From contig JAWXTY010000025.1 in assembly GCA_044433115.1 (NCBI GenBank), positions 1 to 30,101 on the forward strand: 30,101 bases of DNA, written 5' to 3'. Shown one piece after another: positions 6,962-14,640 of this stretch (within the stretch, counting starts at the first letter, position 1; each line of letters begins with the position of its first letter). The position numbers were made by a program, and so were the translations under genes. Under the pieces are notes generated by a model. It did no database searches. It saw only the letters and a program-made list of their open reading frames with translations, and had not been told where the DNA came from. The DNA is from CAKUIA01 sp044433115 (GTDB lineage: Bacteria > Verrucomicrobiota > Verrucomicrobiia > Opitutales > Intestinicryptomonadaceae).

Positions 6962-7732
6962 ATGAGTACTATAGATTTATTCTCTCTAAAGGGAAAGCAA
7001 GGTTTTATAACAGGGGCTGCACGTGGCATAGGTAAACGTATAGCTGAAGCTTACGCAGACTTGGGGGCAAATATTGCAATCGTGGAAGTTGATATAACTG
7101 AAGCTACTAAGACTGCTGGCGAAATTGCTGCAAAATATGGTGTAAAGTGCGTTGCTATAGAGTGCGATGTTACTAATGAAGATAGCGTAAATGCTATGAT
7201 TGCTAAATACGAAGAGTCTTTTGACTCTATAGATTTTGCTGTAAATAACGCAGGTATTGCAAATGTGTTCCCTGCAGAAGAAATCACAGCTGCAGCTTTT
7301 AAGAAAGTTATAGATGTAAACTTAAATGGCGTGTTCCTAACAGCTCAAGCAGCAGGAAAATTGATGATTAAAAAGGGCGTAAAGGGTGCTATAATTAATA
7401 CTGCATCTATGTCTGGACACGTGATTAACAGACCTCAGACTATTGCAAATTATTGTGCGTCTAAAGGTGGGGTAATCCTTTTAACTAAGTCTTTGGCTAT
7501 AGAGTGGGCAAAATATGGAATTAGAGTAAATTGCGTAAGCCCTGGTTATATTGCGACCGAATTAGTTGCTTCTATGAAAGATATGCACCCAATTTGGTTG
7601 AAAGACGTTCCAGCTGATAGATTGGGAACTCCAGACGACTTAATCGGAGCTTATATATATCTAGCAAGTCCTGCTTCTCAATATGCAACTGGCACTGACT
7701 TGGTTGTAGATGGTGGCTATACTTCTATCTAA
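6962..7732 (+). CDS. SDR-family sugar/polyol dehydrogenase
   Basis: A classical short-chain dehydrogenase/reductase of 256 residues. It has TGAARGIG (17-24) for NAD(P) binding, NNAG (95-98), catalytic Ser149/151 in NTASMSG, and YCASK with Tyr164 and Lys168. The ASMSGHVINRPQ stretch resembles SDRs that interconvert ketoses and sugar alcohols (sorbose, xylulose and arabinitol reductases). That is recognition by eye, so substrate and cofactor remain open. It is the first of three genes (SDR, DeoC-like aldolase, FGGY kinase) separated by 15 bases and then an overlap, which points to one catabolic route. AAAGG lies six bases before the ATG. Confidence 0.88.
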   Translation: MSTIDLFSLKGKQGFITGAARGIGKRIAEAYADLGANIAIVEVDITEATKTAGEIAAKYGVKCVAIECDVTNEDSVNAMIAKYEESFDSIDFAVNNAGIANVFPAEEITAAAFKKVIDVNLNGVFLTAQAAGKLMIKKGVKGAIINTASMSGHVINRPQTIANYCASKGGVILLTKSLAIEWAKYGIRVNCVSPGYIATELVASMKDMHPIWLKDVPADRLGTPDDLIGAYIYLASPASQYATGTDLVVDGGYTSI

Positions 7733-7747
7733 TAATTTTTTCGTACT

Positions 7748-8419
7748 ATGAATTATACTAAAAGTGAAGTCGCAAGACTCATTGATATTAGTGCTGTTAG
7801 GACTGACTCATCTCTAGCAGATGTGGACTGTATTATAGATACTGCAAAGAAGTACAACTTGATTTGTGTATTTGCAATGCCAAGCTTTGTCGATTATGTA
7901 GTCGACAAAATGCAGGGCTTTGATGATATAGAAATTGGAGGAGTCGTTGGCTTTCCTTCTGGGGCAGAAACTCTTGAAGCTAAGTTGTTCCAAGCAGGGC
8001 AAATGAAGTCTAAGGGCTGTACTGAAGTCGATATGGTTATGAATATTGGCTACTTAAAGTCTGCTATGAATACTGAAATCTTAGAGGAGATTAAGGCTAT
8101 TAAGGCTTGTGTTGCCCCTCTTCCACTTAAGGTAATTATAGAAGTTGCATTGCTAACTGACGAAGAAGTTCAAAGGGCTGCAGTGCTAGTTAGAGACGCA
8201 GGTGCAGACTTTGTAAAGACTGGTACTGGCTGGGCAGGCTCAACTACTTTAAATCACGTTAAGCTAATTAAAGACGCAGTAGGCGACTCTATTAAGCTTA
8301 AAGTTGCAGGTGGCGTGCGTGATTTAGACACTCTTAAGGCTATGTGCGAAATGGGCGTTTGCCGATTTGGCATAGGCTATAAATCAGTAGTAGACATACT
8401 TGAAAGTTGTGATGAATAA
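7748..8419 (+). CDS. deoC: DeoC-like deoxyribose-phosphate aldolase
   Basis: DERA-family class I aldolases cleave 2-deoxyribose 5-phosphate to acetaldehyde and glyceraldehyde 3-phosphate through a Schiff base. The 223 residues contain the key positions: Asp95 in TEVDMV, Schiff-base Lys157 in ADFVKTGTGW and Lys185 in LKVAGGVRD. All three catalytic residues are therefore present. The gene is flanked not by nucleoside phosphorylases but by an SDR and an FGGY kinase, so the true substrate may be another deoxy-sugar phosphate (inference). The ATG at 7748 lacks a Shine-Dalgarno sequence and follows the SDR stop by 15 bases. The stop lies inside the kinase start region. Confidence 0.87.
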   Translation: MNYTKSEVARLIDISAVRTDSSLADVDCIIDTAKKYNLICVFAMPSFVDYVVDKMQGFDDIEIGGVVGFPSGAETLEAKLFQAGQMKSKGCTEVDMVMNIGYLKSAMNTEILEEIKAIKACVAPLPLKVIIEVALLTDEEVQRAAVLVRDAGADFVKTGTGWAGSTTLNHVKLIKDAVGDSIKLKVAGGVRDLDTLKAMCEMGVCRFGIGYKSVVDILESCDE

Positions 8420-9920
8420 GAAAATCATTGCATACGATTTAGGTACTGGCGGGTTAAAAGCCTCTCTCTTTTCTAAAGAGGGGGCTTTGCTTGCATTTGA
8501 ATTTGAAGCTTATAAAACTTATAATCTAGCTGCTCACTTGCAAGAGCAATGTCCAAAGGATTGGTGGCAATGTATAATTGTTGCAACTAAGAAATTGATA
8601 GAAAAAACTGGCGAAGATGTAAATAATATCGAAGCTTTGGCAATTTCTGGACATAGCTTAGGGGTAGTTGCCTTGGGCGAAGATGGCGAGCTTTTGTTAG
8701 ACAGAACGCCAATTTGGTCTGATAAGAGAGCAAAGAAAGAGGCAGATGAGTTCTTTGAAGGCACAGACTACGAAAAGTGGTATATGTCTACAGGAAATGG
8801 CTTTCCTGCTGAGTGCTATTCTATCTTTAAAATTTTGTGGTATAAGAATAATATGCCTGAAATTTATGAAAAGGTTAAATACTTTTTAGGCACAAAGGAC
8901 TATTGTAATTACTTGTTTACAGGCAGGTGCGTTACAGATTACTCTTATGCGTCTGGCTCTGGAGTTTACTCGTTGAAGAATAGAGACTATGATGAGGAGT
9001 ATATAAAGCACTCAGGTATAGATAAGTCTGTTTTGCCTGAAATCATTGAGGCTTACGATATAGTAGGCACTTTAACTAAGGAGGCTTCGGAAGCTACTGG
9101 CTTGCCTATGAGCGTTAAAGTTGCTTGTGGGGGAGTGGATAATTCTTGTATGGCTCTTGGAGCAGGTGGCTTTAAAGATGGACATATTTATACATCTTTA
9201 GGCTCTTCTGCTTGGATAGCGTTATCGTCTTATAAGCCAGTGTTAGATTTTAAGACAAAGCCTTATGTATTTGCACACGTTGCTAAGGATATGTACGCTA
9301 GTGCAACTTGTATATTCTCGGCAGGCACTTCGCTAAATTGGGTATTGAATAATTTCTTTTCAAGTTTTGAGGATAAGTTTAAGGAACTCGAAGAGGGGGC
9401 AAGTGCTTCTGTAGCAGGGGCAAATGGCGTGTTCTTTAACCCAAGCTTGGCAGGAGGTTCTATGCTAGAGGAAAGTTCTAATATATGTGGAGCTTTTGCA
9501 GGATTGAACTTATCGCATAATAAAAACGACATACTTCGAGCTACACTTGAAGGTATATCTTTGAACTTGCGAGTTGCCTTAGATGAACTTAAAAAGGCAG
9601 AGACGAATGTGGAGTCTATGCTAATGGTAGGAGGTGGAGCAAAGTCTAAACTTTGGTTACAGCTATTTGCAGATATATATGGGCTTAAGTGCATTAAGAC
9701 ATCTATAGACCAAGAATGTGCGTCATTGGGAGCAGCAGCTCTTGCAGCAGTAGGGGTAGGAATGTGGGATAATTTTGATAGAATTGAAAATCAACACATC
9801 GCCGAAATCGAATACTCCCCAAGAGAAACAGAAAAAGCTTTCTACGACAAACACCTCGAAAAGTTTAGAGTTTTAGCTCATTATATGTCCAAATTCGGCG
9901 ACATTTTAAGCAAAGAATAA
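8412..9920 (+). CDS. FGGY-family carbohydrate kinase (xylulokinase-like)
   Basis: The 502-residue, two-domain ATP-dependent sugar kinase has DLGTGGLKAS at 9-18 (phosphate-1 loop) and SGHSLG at 79-84. WSDKRA (102-107) supplies substrate-contacting residues. The probable catalytic base is Asp243 in CGGVDNS, and TSLGSSAW (261-268) belongs to the ATP domain. GGGAKSKLW and GLKCIKTSIDQECASLGAA types of segment close the C-terminal domain. It most resembles the xylulokinase branch, but FGGY substrates cannot be read off reliably. I chose ATG 8412 over upstream TTG/GTG codons because it overlaps the aldolase stop by eight bases, a normal coupling. A terminator follows at 9951-9981. Confidence 0.88.
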   Translation: MNKKIIAYDLGTGGLKASLFSKEGALLAFEFEAYKTYNLAAHLQEQCPKDWWQCIIVATKKLIEKTGEDVNNIEALAISGHSLGVVALGEDGELLLDRTPIWSDKRAKKEADEFFEGTDYEKWYMSTGNGFPAECYSIFKILWYKNNMPEIYEKVKYFLGTKDYCNYLFTGRCVTDYSYASGSGVYSLKNRDYDEEYIKHSGIDKSVLPEIIEAYDIVGTLTKEASEATGLPMSVKVACGGVDNSCMALGAGGFKDGHIYTSLGSSAWIALSSYKPVLDFKTKPYVFAHVAKDMYASATCIFSAGTSLNWVLNNFFSSFEDKFKELEEGASASVAGANGVFFNPSLAGGSMLEESSNICGAFAGLNLSHNKNDILRATLEGISLNLRVALDELKKAETNVESMLMVGGGAKSKLWLQLFADIYGLKCIKTSIDQECASLGAAALAAVGVGMWDNFDRIENQHIAEIEYSPRETEKAFYDKHLEKFRVLAHYMSKFGDILSKE

Positions 9921-9950
9921 CTTTAACAAAGGCTTTCGATTTGCCCACAA

Positions 9951-9981
9951 AAAGTCTCGCATCGCAAGAGCGAGATTTTTT
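9951..9981 (+). terminator. Terminator of the SDR-aldolase-kinase cluster
   Basis: TCTCGC (9955-9960) pairs with GCGAGA (9970-9975) around a 9-nt loop, followed by six T. It lies 34 bases after the kinase stop and directly left of the palindromic repeat. Confidence 0.75.
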
Positions 9982-9986
9982 GCCTT

Positions 9987-10105
9987 GGGGCGTGAGATTG
10001 CCCTTCAGACGAGTATTTGGAAATTTTTGAGGGTCGCAGCGTACTTGTGTACGTAAGAGTCTCAAAAATTTCCAAAACGGAGTATCAAGGGCAATATCAC
10101 GCCCC
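9987..10105 (-). repeat. Palindromic intergenic repeat, copy A (complete)
   Basis: A 119-bp imperfect palindrome, oriented with its left end toward comM. Both ends are GGGGCGTGA / TCACGCCCC. The arms pair through ATTGCCCTT with AAGGGCAAT and through an inner AAATTTTTGAG with CTCAAAAATTT. The tip is CGTACACAAGTACG. It matches the copies at 29884-29960 and 29963-30080. The first nine bases of the left arm overlap the comM 3' end and provide its stop codon. It sits in the convergent space between the kinase and comM genes. It resembles the ERIC/REP type of element in size and placement, though not in sequence as far as I can tell. Confidence 0.85.
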
Positions 10106-11632
10106 AATATTTCGGTAGTTAATAGCCTCGAGTATGTGCATTGGCTCGATGTTGTGGCTTGCTTCGAGGTCTGCAATAGTTCGAGATACTTTTATAATCT
10201 TATTCCACGCTCTAGCTGACAACTTAAGTTCTGTCATAGCTCTTTCAAGGAGTTGAGTTTGTTCTTTGCCAAGTTGGCAATATTTTCTAATTTGAGCAGG
10301 GTTCATATTAGAATTATCCTTGGCTGCAGAGGCGAATTTTTCGTCTTTAAAACGCTCAGCTTGAATTTGCCTTGCCGTTGTTATACGCTCTCTTATAGAT
10401 TGCGACGACTCGCCTTGCCTTGCTTTGCTAAGCTCACTTAGGGTGAGGGCTGTGGTCTTGATATGTATATCTATTCTATCTGTAAGAGGACCTGAAATTT
10501 TAGATTGGTAGCGTTGTATTTGACTTAGGGAGCAGTGGCATTTTTTGTGTCTATCGCCAAAGTATCCACAAGGGCAAGGGTTCATAGCAGCCACAAGCAT
10601 AAAGTTTGATTTTAGCTCTACCTTTGCCATAGCTCTCGATATGCAGACATTGCCATCTTCGAGGGGCTGACGCAAAAGCTCTAGTACGCTACGTTTAAAT
10701 TCTGGAAATTCGTCTAGGAATAATACGCCATTGTGTGCTAGGGAAATTTCACCTGGTTTTGGGTTAGAGCCTCCACCTATTAGACCTACATCGCTTATGC
10801 TGTGGTGAGGCGACCTAAATGGACGAGCAAAAGAACGCCCTAAGATTTTTTCGCTCATACCACAAGCTGAATATATACCAAGAGTCTCTAAAAATTCCTC
10901 CTTAGATGGAAGGGGCATAATGCTAGGTATACGCTTTGCAATCATACTTTTACCAGAACCAGGCGAACCCATCATAAGTATATTATGCGAGCCTGCAACT
11001 GCAACTTCCACAGCACGCTTTGCGACTTCTTGCCCCTTTACATCTGCAAAATCTTCGCCATATTCAAGACATCTATCTTCGAGTACGCTATTGTCGTTTG
11101 GCAATATTTCAAGTTCCTCTTTGCCGTCAAAAAAGTTGCAAATTTCTTCGAGCGAATTTGCAGAACGCACCTCAATATTATCAACAAGAAGAGCTTCTTT
11201 GGCACTTTGACTAGGTAGGATTACCCCACGCATACCAAGCTTTCTAGCCAAGAGAGCCAAGCTTATCGCTCCCTTAACTGGACGCAATGCTCCAGATAGA
11301 CTAAGCTCGCCTGCTATAATGTAATCTTGAACCTGTTTTTGAGCGACATAGCCTGTACTCATCAAAATTCCAAGTGCGATTGGCAAGTCGTAAGTCGAGC
11401 CTTCTTTGCGTATATCACTTGGGGCTAAATTTATAGTTATCTTGGTCGAAGGCATCTCAAAGCCAGTGTTGACTATGGCAGCAGATACTCTGTCTATAGA
11501 CTCTTTTACGGCAGTGTCTGGCAAGCCTACTATGAATATTTTAGCTTCGCCCTTTTGCCCTGAGTTTACTTCTACTTCAACAGTAGTTGCCTCTGCTCCT
11601 ATCAATGCTCCTGAATATAATTTTGATAACAT
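10097..11632 (-). CDS. comM: YifB/ComM-family Mg-chelatase-like AAA+ ATPase
   Basis: ComM is a hexameric helicase that helps branch migration when incoming DNA is integrated during natural transformation; the YifB family is widespread even in non-competent bacteria. The 511 residues show the N-terminal ChlI-like domain (GLPDTAVKESIDRV at 36-49, NLAPSDIRKEGS at 68-79). Walker A is GSPGSGKS (222-229), Walker B is VLFLDE (303-308), and RSPHHSIS (273-280) is conserved. A Cys-rich NPCPCGYFGDRHKKCHC (351-367) and the C-terminal winged-helix region (ARQIQAERF, IADLEASHNI) follow. The last codons and stop (GGG GCG TGA) come from the palindromic repeat, so the C-terminus may have been altered by its insertion. 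Confidence 0.93.
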   Translation of the reverse strand: MLSKLYSGALIGAEATTVEVEVNSGQKGEAKIFIVGLPDTAVKESIDRVSAAIVNTGFEMPSTKITINLAPSDIRKEGSTYDLPIALGILMSTGYVAQKQVQDYIIAGELSLSGALRPVKGAISLALLARKLGMRGVILPSQSAKEALLVDNIEVRSANSLEEICNFFDGKEELEILPNDNSVLEDRCLEYGEDFADVKGQEVAKRAVEVAVAGSHNILMMGSPGSGKSMIAKRIPSIMPLPSKEEFLETLGIYSACGMSEKILGRSFARPFRSPHHSISDVGLIGGGSNPKPGEISLAHNGVLFLDEFPEFKRSVLELLRQPLEDGNVCISRAMAKVELKSNFMLVAAMNPCPCGYFGDRHKKCHCSLSQIQRYQSKISGPLTDRIDIHIKTTALTLSELSKARQGESSQSIRERITTARQIQAERFKDEKFASAAKDNSNMNPAQIRKYCQLGKEQTQLLERAMTELKLSARAWNKIIKVSRTIADLEASHNIEPMHILEAINYRNIGA

Positions 11633-11648
11633 ATATTTGCCTATTTAC

Positions 11649-11689
11649 AAAAAAAGTACGCAAAGCTTTTCGTGTTTTTGCGTACTTTT
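11649..11689 (-). terminator. Terminator of the porin gene
   Basis: AAAAGTACGCAAA (11652-11664) pairs with TTTGCGTACTTTT (11677-11689) around a 12-nt loop; on the minus strand the stem runs into a T tract. It lies between the porin stop and the comM start, so comM needs its own promoter or read-through. Confidence 0.78.
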
Positions 11690-11709
11690 AAAAAAGTTTT
11701 AATTATTTC

Positions 11710-12555
11710 TTAGAAACCAAAGTTAACTTTAGCACCATACCAGAAGAAAGTCTTTTCTTCGCCATCATAACGAGTGTCGCCTTGAGTGTAAGATACTCTA
11801 GCTCCTGCACTAATTCTGCAATAGTCTGTCAAGTCATAAGCGAAATCTATAGTAGCTCCTGCATACCAGTAGTCATTAGATAGCTTAATTCCATCTACAA
11901 AATCTCCACTGATAAATTCGTTCCAAGTCAATGTGCCAGTAAAATCTGCAGTAGTTAACCAACCAGAATAAACCTTAATAGGCATTGTAAATCTTGATGA
12001 CAAACCAGTAACCATTGCACCTATGTCGGCAGTGTAGCTCACAGAAACTTCAACAGTGTGTTGGTCTAAAGTAGCGTTGTAGTAATAATATAAAGCTGGG
12101 TTTAGGTTTACTCCGATATAGGCTGAAGTATCCATTGTAACGCCAAAATAGATTTCTTGAGTTCTATTTTCTAGTGGCTCTAAGTCAGTATACCAGTAAT
12201 AAATGTAACCCAAGTCGAAAGTGAAGGAATTTATAGAGTAAGTTGTACCTATATAAATGTCGACTTCTGTAAATTGGTCTGTGTCTGAGCCTCTTGACAT
12301 AGGAGCATTAGTGAAAGCACCAAAGTACAAATCGTAATTTTCCATAAGAGGATAAGCGAAATCTACGCTAGCTTGAACTGAGTCTTCGGCAAGTTCTTCG
12401 CCACGAAATACGTATTTAGATTCGTAGCCTACAGATGTTGACACTCTTAAGTAGTCCAAAGATGGATCTGTTATAGAGCTTTGAGCATTAGCAGAATTAG
12501 CCAAAAAGCCAAGTGGAGCTAAAATAGATATTAGGGGTAGTATATATTTCTTCAT
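11710..12555 (-). CDS. TorF-like outer-membrane porin
   Basis: The predicted product is a secreted 281-residue beta-barrel. It has a signal peptide at residues 1-24 (MKKYILPLISILAPLGFLANSANA). Next comes a barrel entry that I associate with the TorF-type putative porins (RVSTSVGYESKYVFRGEELA). Alternating strands rich in Tyr and Trp follow, and it ends in Phe (KVNFGF), as outer-membrane proteins do. It probably forms a diffusion channel; the cargo is unknown. I prefer the ATG at 12555 over the in-frame ATG at 12606, because the upstream 17 residues (MNKKRKFLKIILTNKTN) would put charged sequence ahead of a normal signal peptide. Neither start has a clear ribosome site. No functional link to its neighbours is evident. 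Confidence 0.82.
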   Translation of the reverse strand: MKKYILPLISILAPLGFLANSANAQSSITDPSLDYLRVSTSVGYESKYVFRGEELAEDSVQASVDFAYPLMENYDLYFGAFTNAPMSRGSDTDQFTEVDIYIGTTYSINSFTFDLGYIYYWYTDLEPLENRTQEIYFGVTMDTSAYIGVNLNPALYYYYNATLDQHTVEVSVSYTADIGAMVTGLSSRFTMPIKVYSGWLTTADFTGTLTWNEFISGDFVDGIKLSNDYWYAGATIDFAYDLTDYCRISAGARVSYTQGDTRYDGEEKTFFWYGAKVNFGF

Positions 12556-12621
12556 ATTCGTTTTATTAGTAAGTATTATTTTTAAGAATTTTCTTTTCTT
12601 ATTCAAGCAAAATATTTCTAT

Positions 12622-13395
12622 TTATAGAGAAATTTGCAAATTATCGTAGGCTAAGTATACATTTTCAGGTAATTGGGCTTGCCAAGTGTCGTAGTCTATA
12701 AGGTGTGTAGTGTGGGTTATGTATGTCTTTTTTGCCCCAAGCTGTTGAGCGTATTCCACTGCCTCGTAGATAGATAAGTGAGATGGGTGCTTTTGAGGAC
12801 GCAAGCCATCTATAATTAATACATCTATATCTTTAGCCAATTGCATCGCTCTTTCTGTCAACATCTTGCAATCGCAAAAATATGCTAAACGCTTGTCATT
12901 GTGCGAAAATACTAGCCCAAGCGTATTGACATTTCCGTGAGGAAGCAGGCAAGACTCAATTTTTGCCCCATCGCCTAAGTCTAAGCTTTCTGGCATTTCA
13001 AATAGATTAAAGCAAGGATAGCCCCTATTTTTTTGAGCATTGATAGCATAAGGGAAAATAGCTTGCACTCTTCTTAAGCCAAAATCTTCGCCATATACAT
13101 CTATATCTTTGCTTTCTTTTAGATCGCAAAATCTACGCAAATCGTCCATACCTACAATGTGGTCAGCGTGTCCGTGAGTGAGGATAAAGCAGTCGATTTT
13201 CTCTATATTATTGTGTTGGCATTGAAGCCTAAACTCAGGTCCAGCATCTACTTGAACGTGCTTTGAGGCAATTTCTAGGTGTACGCAAGAGCGAGTACGC
13301 CAATTCTTTGGGTTCGTTAAATCCAGCCCCTTATTGTCCGATAACAATAGGGGTACGCCTTGACTTGTACCTGTACCTAAAAAAGTGAGTTTCAT
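12622..13395 (-). CDS. MBL-fold metallo-hydrolase (PhnP-like)
   Basis: The 257-residue protein begins with FLGTGTSQGVP (5-15), typical of PhnP/YycJ-like members of the metallo-beta-lactamase fold. It has the dinuclear-metal motif THGHADH (73-79), with further ligands likely in LPHGNVNT, CDCKM and the C-terminal THTTH. PhnP itself is a cyclic phosphodiesterase of phosphonate use, but no phn genes are nearby. A general phosphodiesterase or hydrolase call is safest. It is divergent from the Minf_1886-suf operon across 114 bases, so the two probably have facing promoters. The porin lies downstream on the same strand, 66 bases away. Confidence 0.85.
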   Translation of the reverse strand: MKLTFLGTGTSQGVPLLLSDNKGLDLTNPKNWRTRSCVHLEIASKHVQVDAGPEFRLQCQHNNIEKIDCFILTHGHADHIVGMDDLRRFCDLKESKDIDVYGEDFGLRRVQAIFPYAINAQKNRGYPCFNLFEMPESLDLGDGAKIESCLLPHGNVNTLGLVFSHNDKRLAYFCDCKMLTERAMQLAKDIDVLIIDGLRPQKHPSHLSIYEAVEYAQQLGAKKTYITHTTHLIDYDTWQAQLPENVYLAYDNLQISL

Positions 13396-13509
13396 ATAAA
13401 TGTAGAGAATATTAGGTCTCTATTTCTAAATAATCAATCTTTATTTGTCTAAATATGCTTGCCTTAAGCTCTAATTAAGATAAATTCTTATAACTTATTA
13501 AATGGAATA

Positions 13510-13881
13510 ATGGCGAGAGATTTTAACAAAACTTTAGAGTTGATTATGCAAGAAGATAGCAGATATAAAGCAGGTGCTTATATATTTGTTAGAATGGCAT
13601 TGGACTTTGCAACTAAGCAAATTGCAGATAAACCTATCCCTAAACACGTGTCGACTAAAGACTTGCTTAAGGCAGTTGTGCTTTTTGCTAGGGAAACTTT
13701 TGGACCAATGTCTGCTGTTTTATTTGATGAGTGGAATTTGAAAAATTCTCAAGACGTTGGCAATGTCGTATTTAATATGATTAGAGTTGGAGCTTTAGTT
13801 CAAAGCGAAAACGATAGACTTGAGGACTTTGCAGATGTGTATGACTTTAAAAAGGAATTTGTCGATTATTACAAAGCGTAA
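13510..13881 (+). CDS. Minf_1886-family small protein
   Basis: A 123-residue cytoplasmic protein. The segments DSRYKAGAYIFVRMALDF (residues 17-34) and LLKAVVLFARETFGPMSAVLFDEWNL match what I remember of the uncharacterised Minf_1886 family, found mainly in Verrucomicrobiota and related phyla. No catalytic motif is visible. It starts 10 bases after GGAATA and precedes sufC by 10 bases, so it is the first gene of the suf operon. That suggests, without proof, a role linked to Fe-S assembly or its control. Confidence 0.75.
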   Translation: MARDFNKTLELIMQEDSRYKAGAYIFVRMALDFATKQIADKPIPKHVSTKDLLKAVVLFARETFGPMSAVLFDEWNLKNSQDVGNVVFNMIRVGALVQSENDRLEDFADVYDFKKEFVDYYKA

Positions 13882-13891
13882 TTAATATATT

Positions 13892-14638
13892 ATGAATACA
13901 GGCTTATATTTAGAAAATTTAAAAGTAAATTTAGGGGACAAAGTTCTCATAGATAACTTGAACTTACACGTACCTAATGGCGAAATACACGTCATAATGG
14001 GCAAAAACGGCACTGGCAAAAGCACGCTTTCTAAGGCTCTATCAGGGCATAGCGATTATCAAATTACTGGGGGTAAGGCTTTGTTAAATGGCGAAAATAT
14101 CGTTGGCGAAGCTGTAGAAGACATTTCTCGAAAGGGCTTATTTTTAGCATTTCAGCACCCTGTGGAAGTTGAGGGCGTAACTATTGCTAACTTCATTAGG
14201 GCTTGCATAAATGCACGTTTGCCTGAGGGTATAGATATTAATGTGCCAGAATTTTATAAGGAATTACGTGAGAAGATGGCTCAATTAGATATGCCTTCAA
14301 CTATGTCTGCAAGGAATTTGAATGAGGGATTTTCTGGGGGCGAAAAAAAGAGATGCGACATTTTGCAAATGCTTATGCTTAAACCTAATTTTGTGATTTT
14401 AGACGAACCAGACAGTGGCTTGGATGTCGATGCTTTGAAAATCGTTTCTCAAGGGATAAATTCTTACAAGAGCAAGGACGTGGGATTTTTGGTAATTACT
14501 CACTATCATAGACTTTTAGAGTATATTAAGCCTGATGTAGTTCATATCCTAGATGGAGGCAAGATTGTTAAGTCGGGGACAGCTCAGCTTGCGAAAGACT
14601 TAGAAGAACTTGGTTACGATGGCGTAGTAAAGGCTTAG
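13892..14638 (+). CDS. sufC: Fe-S assembly ATPase SufC
   Basis: SufC is the ABC-type ATPase of the SufBC2D scaffold that builds iron-sulfur clusters in the cytoplasm. The 248 residues show Walker A GKNGTGKST (37-45), the Q-loop in LAFQHPVEVEGV (85-96), signature FSGGEKKR (147-154), Walker B VILDEPDSGLD (168-178) and the switch His in VITHYHR. The PDSGLDVDAL form is typical of SufC rather than transporters, and there is no membrane partner. It is followed after two bases by sufB. No Shine-Dalgarno sequence is seen before the ATG. Confidence 0.97.
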   Translation: MNTGLYLENLKVNLGDKVLIDNLNLHVPNGEIHVIMGKNGTGKSTLSKALSGHSDYQITGGKALLNGENIVGEAVEDISRKGLFLAFQHPVEVEGVTIANFIRACINARLPEGIDINVPEFYKELREKMAQLDMPSTMSARNLNEGFSGGEKKRCDILQMLMLKPNFVILDEPDSGLDVDALKIVSQGINSYKSKDVGFLVITHYHRLLEYIKPDVVHILDGGKIVKSGTAQLAKDLEELGYDGVVKA

Positions 14639-14640
14639 AT

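Noticed and set aside
7748..9920. AI-2 processing (LsrF/LsrK-like) reading of the aldolase and kinase
   Set aside because: The aldolase has the DeoC-type catalytic set rather than LsrF features, and no lsr transporter, lsrG or lsrR is present.
11406..11702. Open frames on the strand opposite comM
   Set aside because: They are shadows of the well-conserved comM coding sequence with no ribosome sites or domain content.
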